Below are positions 26,917-36,357 of a stretch of DNA of 64,000 nucleotides, one piece after another; within the stretch, counting starts at the first letter, position 1; each line of letters opens with the position of its first letter. A model generated the notes under the pieces. The model made no database searches, was not told where the DNA came from, and saw only the letters and a program-made list of their open reading frames with translations. The position numbers and the translations under genes were made by a program. The stretch lies in the NCBI GenBank assembly GCA_964527775.1, contig CAZGQS010000003.1, forward strand, positions 92,623-156,622, read 5' to 3'. Origin of the DNA: VMCP01 sp964527775 (GTDB lineage Bacteria > Bacteroidota > Bacteroidia > NS11-12g > UBA955).

Positions 26917-28680
26917 ATGGCAGGTGGAAAACAAAGTCCACGTCAGAAGATGATCAACATGATGTATCTCGTGTTGACCGCGCTTTTGGCGTTGAACGTT
27001 ACAAAAGAAATCTTGCTGGCATTTACAGTAATCGACAATTCACTTAAGAAGTCAACAGCAAATATTGACTTAAAGACAGTGAAAATGGTTGAGAGCTTAC
27101 AGAAATTGTCAGGCGATAACGTAGCTGCGGCTTCAGCGCTAAAGCTTACTAATAATGCAAACGCAATCACTAAAGGTTTTGTTGAAAGTATTCATACTAT
27201 CAAAACAGATTTATTGAGATACTCATTGGGTGCAACTGATCCTAAACAGACTGAGTTAGATCCTTTAGAAGCTTTCAATATTGATGAAGAAAAGAAAAGT
27301 GAATATAAGTTTTTCAAAGCTTATCCTTGGGCTGAAACCAAGATGGGTGAGATGCCAGAATTAAAGGCAGGTGACAACTTAGATGATCATGTTCGTTATT
27401 TCAATGAGGAATTAGCTGGTAAACGCGGTAAGGATTTAGAGTTTGCTATCAATGATACTCGTGCTAAATTGTTAGATTTATTGAACCAAGCATCAAAAGA
27501 TCCTAATTTGGGTAAAAACCCTGAGACTGTTTCTTTCCTTAAGAGTAAATTGTCTGAGATTTCTCAGAAAACCTCACTTTTGGCTGGAGATGTTAAAGAT
27601 CCGCTTACAAATAAATCAGGTAAGATCAAAGACCACGAAGGAAAAGAGTTAAATTGGGCTGAAGTATACATGCACAGTACGCCTTTGGCTGCAGTATTTG
27701 CAATCATGTCTAAGATTGAGAATGATGCTAAATTGTTAGAATCTGAAATTTGTCAAACTCTCGCTGAATCAGTGAGTGCTGCCGATTTCAAATTCGACGC
27801 GATTATTCCTGTAGTATCAGCTAAAACTGGTGCTGTTGTAACTGGTCAAACTTACGAAGCTGATATATTATTGGCTGCTTACAACTCAAAAGCTCAGATG
27901 CAAGTTTTTGTTAATGGAAACAGCATTCCTGTTGAAGCTGGTGTAGGTAAGTACAAAGTTACCCCCCAGTCACCTGGAACTAACAATATGTCTGTTAAGA
28001 TAGTTGTTCCTAAACCAGGTGGTGGATCAGAGTCTATAGATGCGAAAGCTGAATTTACCGCTTTTGCTCCTTCTGCAGCTATTTCTGCAGATGCATTGGC
28101 TGTATTCTATGTAGGATTAGAAAATCCTGTATCAGTATCAGTTGGTGGTATAGATCCTTCACAGTATTTGGTGCGTATCGTTAATGAAAAAGACGGTCCA
28201 ACAAATGCTAAGATTGTTGGTTCTAAAGGTAAGTATACTGTAAGCGTACCAAGCCGTCAAGATGCTAAAGTTAAGATTCAAGTGGCTGTAAAACTTCCTG
28301 ACGGTAGAGTGAAATCTATGGGAGAGAAGGTATTCAAGGTGAACAGAGTTCCAGATCCACGTTTCCGTTGTGGTGGTGTTGAATTTAAGGGTTCTGTTTC
28401 ATTAGAAGCTTTGAAATATCAACAAGCTGCTACAGCTGTTCTGGATGGATTCGTATACGAAGGAGTTAAGTTTAAAGTAACTGGTTATAAGTTTATGGCT
28501 GTTGGTCGTAGAACAAATGGGCCTCGTTTCGCTAAAAGTAGCTCAGCTAGTTTAGAGCCTGTAAAAGGTATTCTTGGAATGTTAGGTTCAGGTGATTTGA
28601 TGACATTTACGGATATTACAGCAGTAGGTCCCGATGGAACAAGTCGTCTACTTGACAACGCAAGTGCACAAGTAAAATAA
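26917..28680 (+). CDS. gldM: GldM/PorM, T9SS motor and periplasmic shaft protein
   Basis: A 587-residue protein with a short cytoplasmic N-terminus (MAGGKQSPRQKM), one membrane helix (MMYLVLTALLALNVTKEILLA, about 14-34) and a long periplasmic region of tandem beta domains. These span the periplasm between the GldL motor and the GldKN ring. It is somewhat longer than the ~515-residue characterised homologues. The N-terminal helix carries the conserved family sequence. Codon use and context match gldL and gldN, which flank it at 42 nt and 4 nt. Confidence 0.97.
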   Translation: MAGGKQSPRQKMINMMYLVLTALLALNVTKEILLAFTVIDNSLKKSTANIDLKTVKMVESLQKLSGDNVAAASALKLTNNANAITKGFVESIHTIKTDLLRYSLGATDPKQTELDPLEAFNIDEEKKSEYKFFKAYPWAETKMGEMPELKAGDNLDDHVRYFNEELAGKRGKDLEFAINDTRAKLLDLLNQASKDPNLGKNPETVSFLKSKLSEISQKTSLLAGDVKDPLTNKSGKIKDHEGKELNWAEVYMHSTPLAAVFAIMSKIENDAKLLESEICQTLAESVSAADFKFDAIIPVVSAKTGAVVTGQTYEADILLAAYNSKAQMQVFVNGNSIPVEAGVGKYKVTPQSPGTNNMSVKIVVPKPGGGSESIDAKAEFTAFAPSAAISADALAVFYVGLENPVSVSVGGIDPSQYLVRIVNEKDGPTNAKIVGSKGKYTVSVPSRQDAKVKIQVAVKLPDGRVKSMGEKVFKVNRVPDPRFRCGGVEFKGSVSLEALKYQQAATAVLDGFVYEGVKFKVTGYKFMAVGRRTNGPRFAKSSSASLEPVKGILGMLGSGDLMTFTDITAVGPDGTSRLLDNASAQVK

Positions 28681-28684
28681 TTAT

Positions 28685-29758
28685 ATGAAAAAGATTTTTC
28701 GCATAGCTTTAATTTTAGGACTAGTAAGTGCTAGTTTACCATTGAGCGCCCAAGATTGGGGCGGAGGATGGGGTAGTGGAGAAGATGAACCAAAGAAAAC
28801 TACAACTGGAAAAGGTGGTAAGTCCACTAATAAGGAAGTAAATCTTGGATCTTCGGCTACTACACCAACACCGCAACCTACAGAAGCGCCTAAGGTGGTA
28901 ATTGAAGCAATTGGTACACACTACGATGACGCACCTCAAGCACATTATGAGCCTGAGTATGTTAATCAAGATACAAATCTTTCTCTTGTACAAGGAGATT
29001 CACTCTTGATTCGTAGACCTTATCTTCGTCAGGCTGATGTAAAGTTCAGAAAAAGAGTTTGGAGAGTAATTGATTTACGCCAGAAACTTAACAAGAACTG
29101 GACTTGGCCAAGAAGTCCTATCACCCAAGTATTTTGGGAATTAGGTACCAAAGGTTTAGTAAGAGCCTATGCGAACGATTCGTTCAGAAGAGTTGTTACT
29201 CCTGAAAAGATTCTTGAAATAGTTTCTAGCTTAGACAAAGTTCCTGTATTGGCTCCTGGTGTTGCCGCTGAGGAAGCTACTGCAGATGATTATGTCGATT
29301 CTATGGTTGTAGTGACATTTAAGTATTACGATATCAAGAAATTTGAAATTATGGAAGATTGGGTGTTTGACTACAAACATGGTGAAATGAAACCTATTAT
29401 TATAGGTATCGCCCCCATCAAGCCTGAAGTAATTGATGTGCAACTACCTGATGGAACTACACAGAAGAAACAAGTTGGTGAAAGTAAGCCTTTTTGGTTA
29501 CTGATGGATGATTGTCGTCCTACACTAGCTAAATCTCAGGTTTTCAATAGATACAATGATGCGATGCGTTTAAATTGGGATCAACAACTTAATTTGCATC
29601 GTTTGTTTGACAGTTACATCGTAAAACAAACAGACTATGATGATCTTTACATTTCTAGCAAAGTTGATTTTAAAGATGATGGGGTTGCTGTTCTATTAGA
29701 AGCTGAGAAGATCAAAAATGACCTATTTATTTTTGAACACGATCTTTGGGAGTATTGA
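28685..29758 (+). CDS. gldN: GldN/PorN, T9SS ring component
   Basis: A 357-residue periplasmic protein with a signal peptide ending LPLSAQ/DWG and a low-complexity Gly/Thr/Pro linker (about 25-70). The GldN domain follows (QADVKFRKRVWRVIDLRQKL, FWELGTKGLVRAYANDSFRR, EDWVFDYKHGEMKPIIIG). It binds GldK to form the outer-membrane-linked ring. It is the last gene of the operon and is followed by a strong terminator. Confidence 0.97.
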   Translation: MKKIFRIALILGLVSASLPLSAQDWGGGWGSGEDEPKKTTTGKGGKSTNKEVNLGSSATTPTPQPTEAPKVVIEAIGTHYDDAPQAHYEPEYVNQDTNLSLVQGDSLLIRRPYLRQADVKFRKRVWRVIDLRQKLNKNWTWPRSPITQVFWELGTKGLVRAYANDSFRRVVTPEKILEIVSSLDKVPVLAPGVAAEEATADDYVDSMVVVTFKYYDIKKFEIMEDWVFDYKHGEMKPIIIGIAPIKPEVIDVQLPDGTTQKKQVGESKPFWLLMDDCRPTLAKSQVFNRYNDAMRLNWDQQLNLHRLFDSYIVKQTDYDDLYISSKVDFKDDGVAVLLEAEKIKNDLFIFEHDLWEY

Positions 29759-29785
29759 TTTAAATAAAATTCAAAAAGTGTATAG

Positions 29786-29817
29786 AAAAGGCCTCATATC
29801 GAGGCCTTTTTCTTTTA
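29786..29817 (+). terminator. Rho-independent terminator after gldN
   Basis: A perfect 10-bp stem, AAAAGGCCTC with GAGGCCTTTT, and a 5-nt loop ATATC are followed by TTCTTTT. It lies 28 nt after the gldN stop. Confidence 0.92.
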
Positions 29818-29829
29818 TATGGGTTAGCA

Positions 29830-29860
29830 TTGTGTATTTAGAAAATTAGCATTATCTTTG
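29830..29860 (+). promoter_or_regulatory. yceD-rpmF operon promoter, TTG-N20-TATCTTTG
   Basis: TTG at 29830-29832 and a perfect TAnnTTTG box at 29853-29860, spaced 20 nt, lie 16 nt before the ATG of the DUF177 gene. Confidence 0.75.
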
Positions 29861-29876
29861 CGCTTCGTTTAACGAT

Positions 29877-30425
29877 ATGTCCTTTGATTTCAACTATTTC
29901 AATTTGACCTTTGTCAAACTACCGAATGGTGAGCATCAATTTACATATGAAGTTGACGACGCGTTCTTTGAATATTTTGGAAATCAAGAAATAAGTGGGG
30001 CTTCTGTTACATTTTTAGCATCAATAATAAAGAGTGATTCAATGCTCGTTATTGATTTAAAGGGTGAAGGGTCACTTATATCTACATGTGATAGATGTTT
30101 GAATTCTGTGAAGTTTAATGTGAAGCCTGATTTTAAGGTTATCGCTCACATGAATTCCAGTGAAGTTGAAACAGTATCAAATGATGATATTAACTTACAA
30201 TTGATTTATTTACGCTCTTCAGATTTTGAATTGAATCTAGCTTCAAGTATTTATGAGTCCTTTTTACCTTGTATTCCAATGGTAAAGTCTTGTGAAACAC
30301 TAGAAAATAAAGATTGTGATGATTCAGTTACTCGTATCATCAATCAAAATGGAGATAACCAAGAAGAAAGCGTAGATCCAAGATGGGAGAAGTTAAAACA
30401 ATTATTAAATAAAAAAGAGAAATAA
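29877..30425 (+). CDS. yceD: YceD/DUF177 family protein
   Basis: A 182-residue protein with the DUF177 core (SLISTCDRCLNSVKFNV with its CxxC pair, and the typical end WEKLKQLLNKKEK). It precedes rpmF by 9 nt, as it does in most bacteria. In some species YceD homologues are implicated in 23S rRNA accumulation, but its biochemical role here is not evident. First gene of the yceD-rpmF-plsX-fabH operon. Confidence 0.9.
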   Translation: MSFDFNYFNLTFVKLPNGEHQFTYEVDDAFFEYFGNQEISGASVTFLASIIKSDSMLVIDLKGEGSLISTCDRCLNSVKFNVKPDFKVIAHMNSSEVETVSNDDINLQLIYLRSSDFELNLASSIYESFLPCIPMVKSCETLENKDCDDSVTRIINQNGDNQEESVDPRWEKLKQLLNKKEK

Positions 30426-30434
30426 AATAGAATT

Positions 30435-30620
30435 ATGGCACATCCTAAACGAAAAATATCCAAGACTAGAAGAGACAAACGTCGTACTCATGATAAGTTA
30501 GAAGTTCGTCCTATGATTGCAGATCCCGTTACTGGAGATATCTCTCTTTATCACCGTGTAAACCTCGAAACAGGTATGTATCGCGGTGTTAAGGTGATGA
30601 AGGGTAGAAACGAAGCGTAA
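30435..30620 (+). CDS. rpmF: 50S ribosomal protein L32
   Basis: A 61-residue basic protein starting MAHPKRKISKTRRDKRRTHD, the standard L32 N-terminus. It lacks the zinc-binding cysteines seen in some L32 forms, so it is the zinc-independent type. It lies between yceD and plsX with gaps of 9 and 6 nt. Confidence 0.97.
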   Translation: MAHPKRKISKTRRDKRRTHDKLEVRPMIADPVTGDISLYHRVNLETGMYRGVKVMKGRNEA

Positions 30621-30626
30621 TTAAGA

Positions 30627-31595
30627 ATGAGGATTGGGGTTGATGCTATGGGTGGCGACCACGGTCCACTCGAAGCTATTAAAGGAGCACTTGATTCTAG
30701 AAAGCTTTTCACAGATGTTGAAATAGTGCTTTTTGGAGATTCAGATGTCATTAGAAGTGTTGCCGCTGATAATGATCTTATTCTGGATGGAGTTCAAGTG
30801 GTTCATTGCTCTGAGGTGATTGAGATGAGCGAGCATCCTGTGAAAGCAATTGCATCTAAAAGAGATTCTAGTATTTTCCAAGGATTCGCTTTTTTAGCTC
30901 AAGACAATATACAAGCCTTCCTAAGTGCTGGTAATACTGGTGCTATGTTGGTAGGTTCTATACAGATTCTTAAGGCTATAAACGGGGTTGATAGACCTTG
31001 TTTATTGGCTTCTGTTCCTAAGCCTTCAGGTAATCACGGAGTAATCCTTGATGTGGGTGCCAATGCCGATTGTAAGCCAGAACATCTTCAACAATTTGCA
31101 CTACTTGGCAGTCTTTATGCAGAGTCAATATTAAACATCCCTTCACCTCGAGTAGGGTTAATAAATATAGGTGAAGAAGATGAAAAAGGCAGTATCCTTA
31201 CGCGTGCTGCTCATCAGTTACTCAGACAAACCAAGCAGGTTAATTTCATTGGAAATATTGAAGGCAGAAATGTGTTTGATGATGATTTTGATGTGTTGGT
31301 TTGTGATGGGTTTACCGGAAATGTTATTGTTAAGGTCATTGAAGGATTTTTCTACAAGCTTTTCAAAAGAGGAGTTAATGATGAATTCTTAAATCAGTTG
31401 AACTTCAAAAATCATGGAGGTGGTTTAATCTTGGGTGTTAAAGCCCCTGTTGTTGTTGGACATGGAATTTCGAAAGCTGAAACATTCGTAAAAATGGTAG
31501 AATTGTGCAGGAATTCTGTCATGTCTAATTATTGCGGTAAAGTTTCTGATGCTTTCGAAACTTTAATTACTGAAACTCAAAAATCAACGAATTAA
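30627..31595 (+). CDS. plsX: Phosphate acyltransferase
   Basis: A 322-residue enzyme that converts acyl-ACP and phosphate to acyl-phosphate for phospholipid synthesis. Family sequence is clear: RIGVDAMGGDHGPLEAIKGA, SAGNTGAMLVGS, RPCLLASVPKPSG, ILDVGANADCKPEHLQQFA, LINIGEEDEKG, FIGNIEGRNVFDDDFDVLVC and DGFTGNVIVKVIEG. It lies 6 nt after rpmF and 2 nt before fabH, linking ribosome and lipid synthesis in one operon. Confidence 0.98.
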   Translation: MRIGVDAMGGDHGPLEAIKGALDSRKLFTDVEIVLFGDSDVIRSVAADNDLILDGVQVVHCSEVIEMSEHPVKAIASKRDSSIFQGFAFLAQDNIQAFLSAGNTGAMLVGSIQILKAINGVDRPCLLASVPKPSGNHGVILDVGANADCKPEHLQQFALLGSLYAESILNIPSPRVGLINIGEEDEKGSILTRAAHQLLRQTKQVNFIGNIEGRNVFDDDFDVLVCDGFTGNVIVKVIEGFFYKLFKRGVNDEFLNQLNFKNHGGGLILGVKAPVVVGHGISKAETFVKMVELCRNSVMSNYCGKVSDAFETLITETQKSTN

Positions 31596-31597
31596 TC

Positions 31598-32584
31598 ATG
31601 AGTATTCATGCTGCAATCACCGCTGTAGGTGGTTATGTCCCTGATAATATCCTCACTAATTACGATCTAGAGAAATTGGTAGATACTACCGATGAGTGGA
31701 TAAGAACACGCACTGGAATAGAAGAAAGACATATTCTTAATGAAAAAGGTAAGGCAACATCAGATTTAGCTGTAGGTGCCATATTGCCTATGTTGGCAAA
31801 AAAGAATATCAATCCTTTAGATATTGAAGTGGTCATCTGTGCAACTGTAACAGGTGATTATGTTTTCCCAGCTACTGCCAATGTTATCGCAGATAAAATT
31901 GGAGCTAAGAATGCTTGGTCATTTGATATCGGAGCCGCATGTTCAGGATTTCTTTATGCTCTAGAAACAGGTTCCAGATTTATTGAATCTGGAAAATACA
32001 CTAAAGTTTTGGTCGTTGGAGCCGATAAAATGAGTGCCATCATTGATTATACTGATAGAAATACATGTATCATTTTTGGTGATGGAGCTGGTTGTGTGCT
32101 TTTAGAACCAAACTTTGAAGGTTATGGTGTCATAGATTCGAAATTACACTCAGACGGTTCAGGAAGAGAATTTTTACAACAGCCTGCGGGTGGATCTTTG
32201 TTACCTCCATCAGTGGAAACAGTTGAAGCAAGAAAACACTACGTTTACCAAGAAGGCAAAACGGTTTTCAAGTTTGCTGTTACGAACATGGCCGATGTTA
32301 GCTATGAAGTAATGAATAGAAATGGTTTAACTTCTGAAACGGTTGATTGGTTGGTTCCTCATCAAGCAAATCTTAGAATTATTGATGCTACAGCTGAAAG
32401 AATGGGCTTAGATAAGGCGAAGGTTTTAATAAATATCCAAAAGTACGGAAATACAACCGCTGGAACATTGCCCCTTTGTCTATATGATTTTGAAAGTCAG
32501 TTTAAAAAAGGTGATAACTTAATACTAAGTACTTTCGGTGGTGGATTTACTTGGGGTGCCCTTTATTTGAAATGGGCCTATTGA
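31598..32584 (+). CDS. fabH: Beta-ketoacyl-ACP synthase III
   Basis: A 328-residue initiating condensing enzyme of type II fatty acid synthesis. The catalytic triad is visible: Cys115 (GAACSGFLY), His255 (VPHQANLRI) and Asn285 (QKYGNTTAG). The C-terminal GGGFTWGALYLKWAY is typical. Last gene of the operon. Its end overlaps the convergent methyltransferase by 7 bp, with no terminator visible. Confidence 0.98.
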   Translation: MSIHAAITAVGGYVPDNILTNYDLEKLVDTTDEWIRTRTGIEERHILNEKGKATSDLAVGAILPMLAKKNINPLDIEVVICATVTGDYVFPATANVIADKIGAKNAWSFDIGAACSGFLYALETGSRFIESGKYTKVLVVGADKMSAIIDYTDRNTCIIFGDGAGCVLLEPNFEGYGVIDSKLHSDGSGREFLQQPAGGSLLPPSVETVEARKHYVYQEGKTVFKFAVTNMADVSYEVMNRNGLTSETVDWLVPHQANLRIIDATAERMGLDKAKVLINIQKYGNTTAGTLPLCLYDFESQFKKGDNLILSTFGGGFTWGALYLKWAY

Positions 32585-33687
32585 GTTTTTTGAATTAAGC
32601 AACCAAAAATATAGTCTGAATATAGACTATCATATCCTTTTATTGTACCGCCAAAATATTCTTGAAATTCTATTTTTAGACCTTCATATTCGTTTTTTAG
32701 GTATTCTATATTCTCCTGATTTTCTGCTTTGAATATGGAACAAGTCATATAATAAATATAGCCATCCACAGGTAATTGATTATATAGACTCGTGAAAATA
32801 CTTCTTTGTAGGTTTTGGTATTTTCTTAATAATCCTTCATTGAATGTCCAGCGGTTTTCTGGATTTCTTCGCCAGTTTCCGGAGCCTGAACAAGGTAAAT
32901 CAGCTATAATTATGTTCCTTTTCCCTGTAAATTTTATTAAGTCTTTTGATGAATTAAGAGCATCTAGTACAAAACACTCAGGCAACATATAAGGTGAGAG
33001 CTCAAACCGTTTTACTAGATTCTTGATGATTTCTGGCCTTACGTCACTGCAAAAGTGTTTTTGAGGTTTGGAAAACTTCTTTACCGCCAAGCTTTTTCCC
33101 CCAGAGGCACAACATGAATCCCAAACTAAAGCGTCATCGCAATATTTGGAGATTTTCTTAATGGCAGCTGAGCTAGAATAATCTTGAATGTATCCCAATC
33201 TATCCAATACATATTCATCAAGATTGCTGCTTCCATCAAAAATTAAACTATTGGTTTCTTCTATTTGTCCAATATAACCTAACAGTTGAGAAAAATCAGG
33301 AGTTTCAAAGGATTTTGTCTTAGAAAAAGGCACAAAAAAAACGGGTGCAATGCGGTTGAAACTTTGATTTATTACTTCGATATTGATGCTAGGGTCTATT
33401 AAAATAGCTAACTCCTCGAATGCATTAAATTGTACAATACCATCGGATAATTGGTTGAATTGTTGAATCCGATTATCTGCATCCAAATCCTTAAAAAGAG
33501 GGTAGTTTCGAAGTAAGATATAGCAGATATTTCTATAGTTTTTCCTGTCTTTACTGCCCCAATTCTTATTTTGTTGGAATTTCTTTTTTAAATAAATATG
33601 GAATGGCTCGTTGAACTTGAAGCTATCAATGATTTCGAAGGCTATCTTCATTTGTTTTTGAAAATAGGGTGAAGATGCTCCATTCAT
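32578..33687 (-). CDS. RsmB-type (NOL1/NOP2/Sun) RNA cytosine-C5 methyltransferase
   Basis: About 369 residues from ATG 33687 (MNGASSPYF); a later ATG (MKIAFEIID) is possible. It has a helical NusB-like N-terminal part, then the SAM-binding domain: motif I WDSCCASGGKSLAVKKF, motif IV DLPCSGSGNWRRNPENRW with one catalytic-region Cys, and motif VI YYMTCSIFKAENQENIEYL with the nucleophile Cys. It methylates cytosine in rRNA, most probably 16S; the exact site cannot be told. A TATTTTTG sequence ends 3 nt before the ATG. Confidence 0.9.
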   Translation of the reverse strand: MNGASSPYFQKQMKIAFEIIDSFKFNEPFHIYLKKKFQQNKNWGSKDRKNYRNICYILLRNYPLFKDLDADNRIQQFNQLSDGIVQFNAFEELAILIDPSINIEVINQSFNRIAPVFFVPFSKTKSFETPDFSQLLGYIGQIEETNSLIFDGSSNLDEYVLDRLGYIQDYSSSAAIKKISKYCDDALVWDSCCASGGKSLAVKKFSKPQKHFCSDVRPEIIKNLVKRFELSPYMLPECFVLDALNSSKDLIKFTGKRNIIIADLPCSGSGNWRRNPENRWTFNEGLLRKYQNLQRSIFTSLYNQLPVDGYIYYMTCSIFKAENQENIEYLKNEYEGLKIEFQEYFGGTIKGYDSLYSDYIFGCLIQKTQ

Positions 33688-33699
33688 AAACAAAAATAA

Positions 33700-34791
33700 T
33701 TATCTGATTAAAACCCTTTTTGATCCTTCAAATCGAATGAAGCGTATGCCCTCGTTATACCAATTTGTAGCGTTGGTTTTATATGGCTTAATGGTATTGA
33801 TTAATCCTATAAACTCGCTATTGGGAGTATTCAATAAGAAATTAGAACCAAAGGCCAACATATTCATTCCAATGAAAGTCATTTGATCATAACCTTGATA
33901 ACCAAAACGACTGGGTTCGCTCAAGTAAATGGTTCGATAGTTTTGGGCAAATTCAATAAGTGCGCTATCTGATGGAGAGGTGAAATTAATGGTTGGATAA
34001 ATTATTTTGGATTCATCGACATTTGATTGTTGAGAGAAATCAGCAAACCAATCTAAATTCCCAACTAAATACGAAGCTGTTTTTTTATCTAACCATTTTA
34101 TTTGAACAGATTTTGATGACTGGGGTAAGTGGGTATTGATGATAATCAAACTATCACCTGTAGGCAATTTTGGCGTAATTGTTCCATTCTTTACGGTGTA
34201 GTAGGATACGCGTTTAGAAGGTAGAACCCTTTTTGCCATTTTCTGATAAACAGTAAATTCAGGATTCTTCGGGTCTCCAACGATTAGATATTTATATCTC
34301 GGGAATCTTATTTTGAGTCCTTCTAGAACACCTTTAATTCTAATTGAATCAGGCCCAAAAAAGTTAAGATGTGTATTTGTGTTGGGAAGCTTCAAGTTCT
34401 TAAGTGGAGAAACCCATGTTAACTTTGAATTTTTCACATGAGGAGCAATGGCTGATACCATATTTTGTGATATGGGTCCAATGAAAACATCCAATTCTTG
34501 AAATTGTGCGCTTTTTGCCAATTTAACAACATCTAAGGAGTCTCGGGTGCTAAGATCCCACACAAAAACTTGGCCTTTAAATCCAAAACCATCTAATTCA
34601 TTTAATGCAATTCTTACACCAGCGAGATAATCAAGCATAGCTTCGGCATTTTTTGCAGATGCATCCGTATTTTCAGATTGAAAAGGCAACAAAATCCCAA
34701 TTTTGAAATTACTTGATTGAGCATTAACCAAATTAGATAAGGTTAGCATCAAACTTAAAAATAAGGCGCTATGTCTGTGTTTTATTCCCAT
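33700..34791 (-). CDS. Exported periplasmic-binding-fold (type 1) protein
   Basis: A 363-residue protein with a signal peptide (MGIKHRHSALFLSLMLTLSNLVNAQ). The type 1 periplasmic binding fold of the branched-chain amino acid receptor kind follows: FKIGILLPFQSENTDASAKN, YLAGVRIALNELDGFGFKG, DVFIGPISQNMVSAIAPHVK, LTWVSPLKN, TIYLSEPSRFGYQGYDQM. No lipobox and no permease genes are nearby, so it may bind peptidoglycan or envelope ligands rather than feed a transporter. It overlaps the end of guaA by 10 bp. Confidence 0.82.
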   Translation of the reverse strand: MGIKHRHSALFLSLMLTLSNLVNAQSSNFKIGILLPFQSENTDASAKNAEAMLDYLAGVRIALNELDGFGFKGQVFVWDLSTRDSLDVVKLAKSAQFQELDVFIGPISQNMVSAIAPHVKNSKLTWVSPLKNLKLPNTNTHLNFFGPDSIRIKGVLEGLKIRFPRYKYLIVGDPKNPEFTVYQKMAKRVLPSKRVSYYTVKNGTITPKLPTGDSLIIINTHLPQSSKSVQIKWLDKKTASYLVGNLDWFADFSQQSNVDESKIIYPTINFTSPSDSALIEFAQNYRTIYLSEPSRFGYQGYDQMTFIGMNMLAFGSNFLLNTPNSEFIGLINTIKPYKTNATNWYNEGIRFIRFEGSKRVLIR

Positions 34792-36320
34792 TCTATGGTT
34801 GCCGGAGGTTTAGAACTTATATCGTAAACAACTCTATTTATTCCTCTTACACGGTTGATGATACTGTTTGAAATATCAGCTAATAATTCATAGGGTAGGT
34901 GTACCCAATCAGCGGTCATTCCGTCAGTGCTACTTACAGCTCTGAGTGCGACAACTTGCTCATAGGTTCTTTCATCACCCATTACACCAACGCTGTATAC
35001 AGGGAGTAAAATGCTTCCTGCTTGCCAAACTTTATCATACCAACCTGATTCCTTTAATTTGCTAATGTAAATATAATCAGCTTGTTGTAACAAATCTACT
35101 TTTTCTTTGGATACTTCTCCGAGAATTCGAATTCCTAAGCCAGGCCCTGGAAACGGGTGGCGATTCAATAACGAATCTGGTAATCCAATGGCTTTGCCCA
35201 CTCTGCGGACTTCATCTTTAAAGAGGCTTCTCAAAGGTTCAACCACTTTCAAATGCATTTTTTCAGGTAAACCACCTACATTGTGATGGCTTTTTATGGT
35301 AACAGAAGGACCACCAACGCTAACACTTTCTATGACATCAGGATAGATGGTGCCTTGAGCCAACCATTTGGCATCCTGAATCTTTCCAGCTTCCCTTTGG
35401 AAGACTTCAACAAATACTCTACCTATAGCTTTTCTCTTTGCTTCTGGATCTGAAAGTCCCTTTAAAGCACCATAAAACTCTTCAGAAGCGTCTACAGCAA
35501 TTAAATTTAAGTTAAGCGACTCATAACTTTGTTGCACTTCTTGGAATTCATTCTTTCTGAGGAGGCCATTATCAATAAAAATACAGGTTAAACGACTTCC
35601 AATGGCTTTGTTTAACAATGCTGCGGCTACCGAACTATCAACTCCTCCAGACAAACCTAGAATGACTTTATCAGTATCGCCAATTATGGATTGCAAGTTA
35701 GCAACAGATTCATCAATGAAATGACCCGGTGTCCAATCTCCAATGCATTTACAAATATTAAATGCGAAGTTCCTGAGTAGTTCTAATCCTTCTGTACTAT
35801 GATAAACCTCTGGATGGAATTGAATTCCATAAACTTCGTTGGTTTGATTTGTGACTTCAAAAGCGGCAACAGGTATAGAATCTGTTTTGGCAATGATTAC
35901 AGTGTTTTCAGGGAGTTGGGTAATGGTGTCGCCGTGGCTCATCCATACTTGACTTTCGAAACTTAAACCATCAAGTAAGGCGTTGTTTTCTCCCGTTTGA
36001 ATCATGTTTGCTCTTCCATATTCACGATGTTCACTTTTTCCAACAATACCGCCTAGTTTTTTCGCCATCAATTGTGCACCATAACAAATACCCAACAAAG
36101 GCACTTTAGAACTGATTTCTAAAAAGTCAATATCGGGTGAGTTTGTATCATTTACCGAACAAGGACTTCCACTTAAAATGACACCTTTTGTGGTTGAATC
36201 AACAGCTACAGTTGAATTGTAGGGGTGAATTTCACAATAAACATTTAGTTCTCGGAGTCTACGCGCAATTAATTGAGTGTACTGCGAACCAAAATCGTAA
36301 ATAAGAATCTTCTCAGACAT
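34782..36320 (-). CDS. guaA: GMP synthase (glutamine-hydrolysing)
   Basis: A 512-residue enzyme that converts XMP to GMP. The class I glutamine amidotransferase domain (1-190) has nucleophile Cys79 (LLGICYGAQL) and His169/Glu171 (QFHPEVYH). The ATP-pyrophosphatase loop is SGGVDS (224-229). The C-terminal dimerisation domain ends VYDISSKPPATIEWE, the family terminus. A TAAATTTG box ends 8 nt before the ATG. Confidence 0.99.
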   Translation of the reverse strand: MSEKILIYDFGSQYTQLIARRLRELNVYCEIHPYNSTVAVDSTTKGVILSGSPCSVNDTNSPDIDFLEISSKVPLLGICYGAQLMAKKLGGIVGKSEHREYGRANMIQTGENNALLDGLSFESQVWMSHGDTITQLPENTVIIAKTDSIPVAAFEVTNQTNEVYGIQFHPEVYHSTEGLELLRNFAFNICKCIGDWTPGHFIDESVANLQSIIGDTDKVILGLSGGVDSSVAAALLNKAIGSRLTCIFIDNGLLRKNEFQEVQQSYESLNLNLIAVDASEEFYGALKGLSDPEAKRKAIGRVFVEVFQREAGKIQDAKWLAQGTIYPDVIESVSVGGPSVTIKSHHNVGGLPEKMHLKVVEPLRSLFKDEVRRVGKAIGLPDSLLNRHPFPGPGLGIRILGEVSKEKVDLLQQADYIYISKLKESGWYDKVWQAGSILLPVYSVGVMGDERTYEQVVALRAVSSTDGMTADWVHLPYELLADISNSIINRVRGINRVVYDISSKPPATIEWE

Positions 36321-36328
36321 TTATGATG

Positions 36329-36336
36329 CAAATTTA
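36329..36336 (-). promoter_or_regulatory. -7 box TAAATTTG of guaA
   Basis: A perfect TAnnTTTG match on the minus strand, 8 nt before the guaA ATG. No -33 TTG is seen at the expected distance. Confidence 0.45.
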
Positions 36337-36357
36337 CATCACACAGTTTGAAACTCT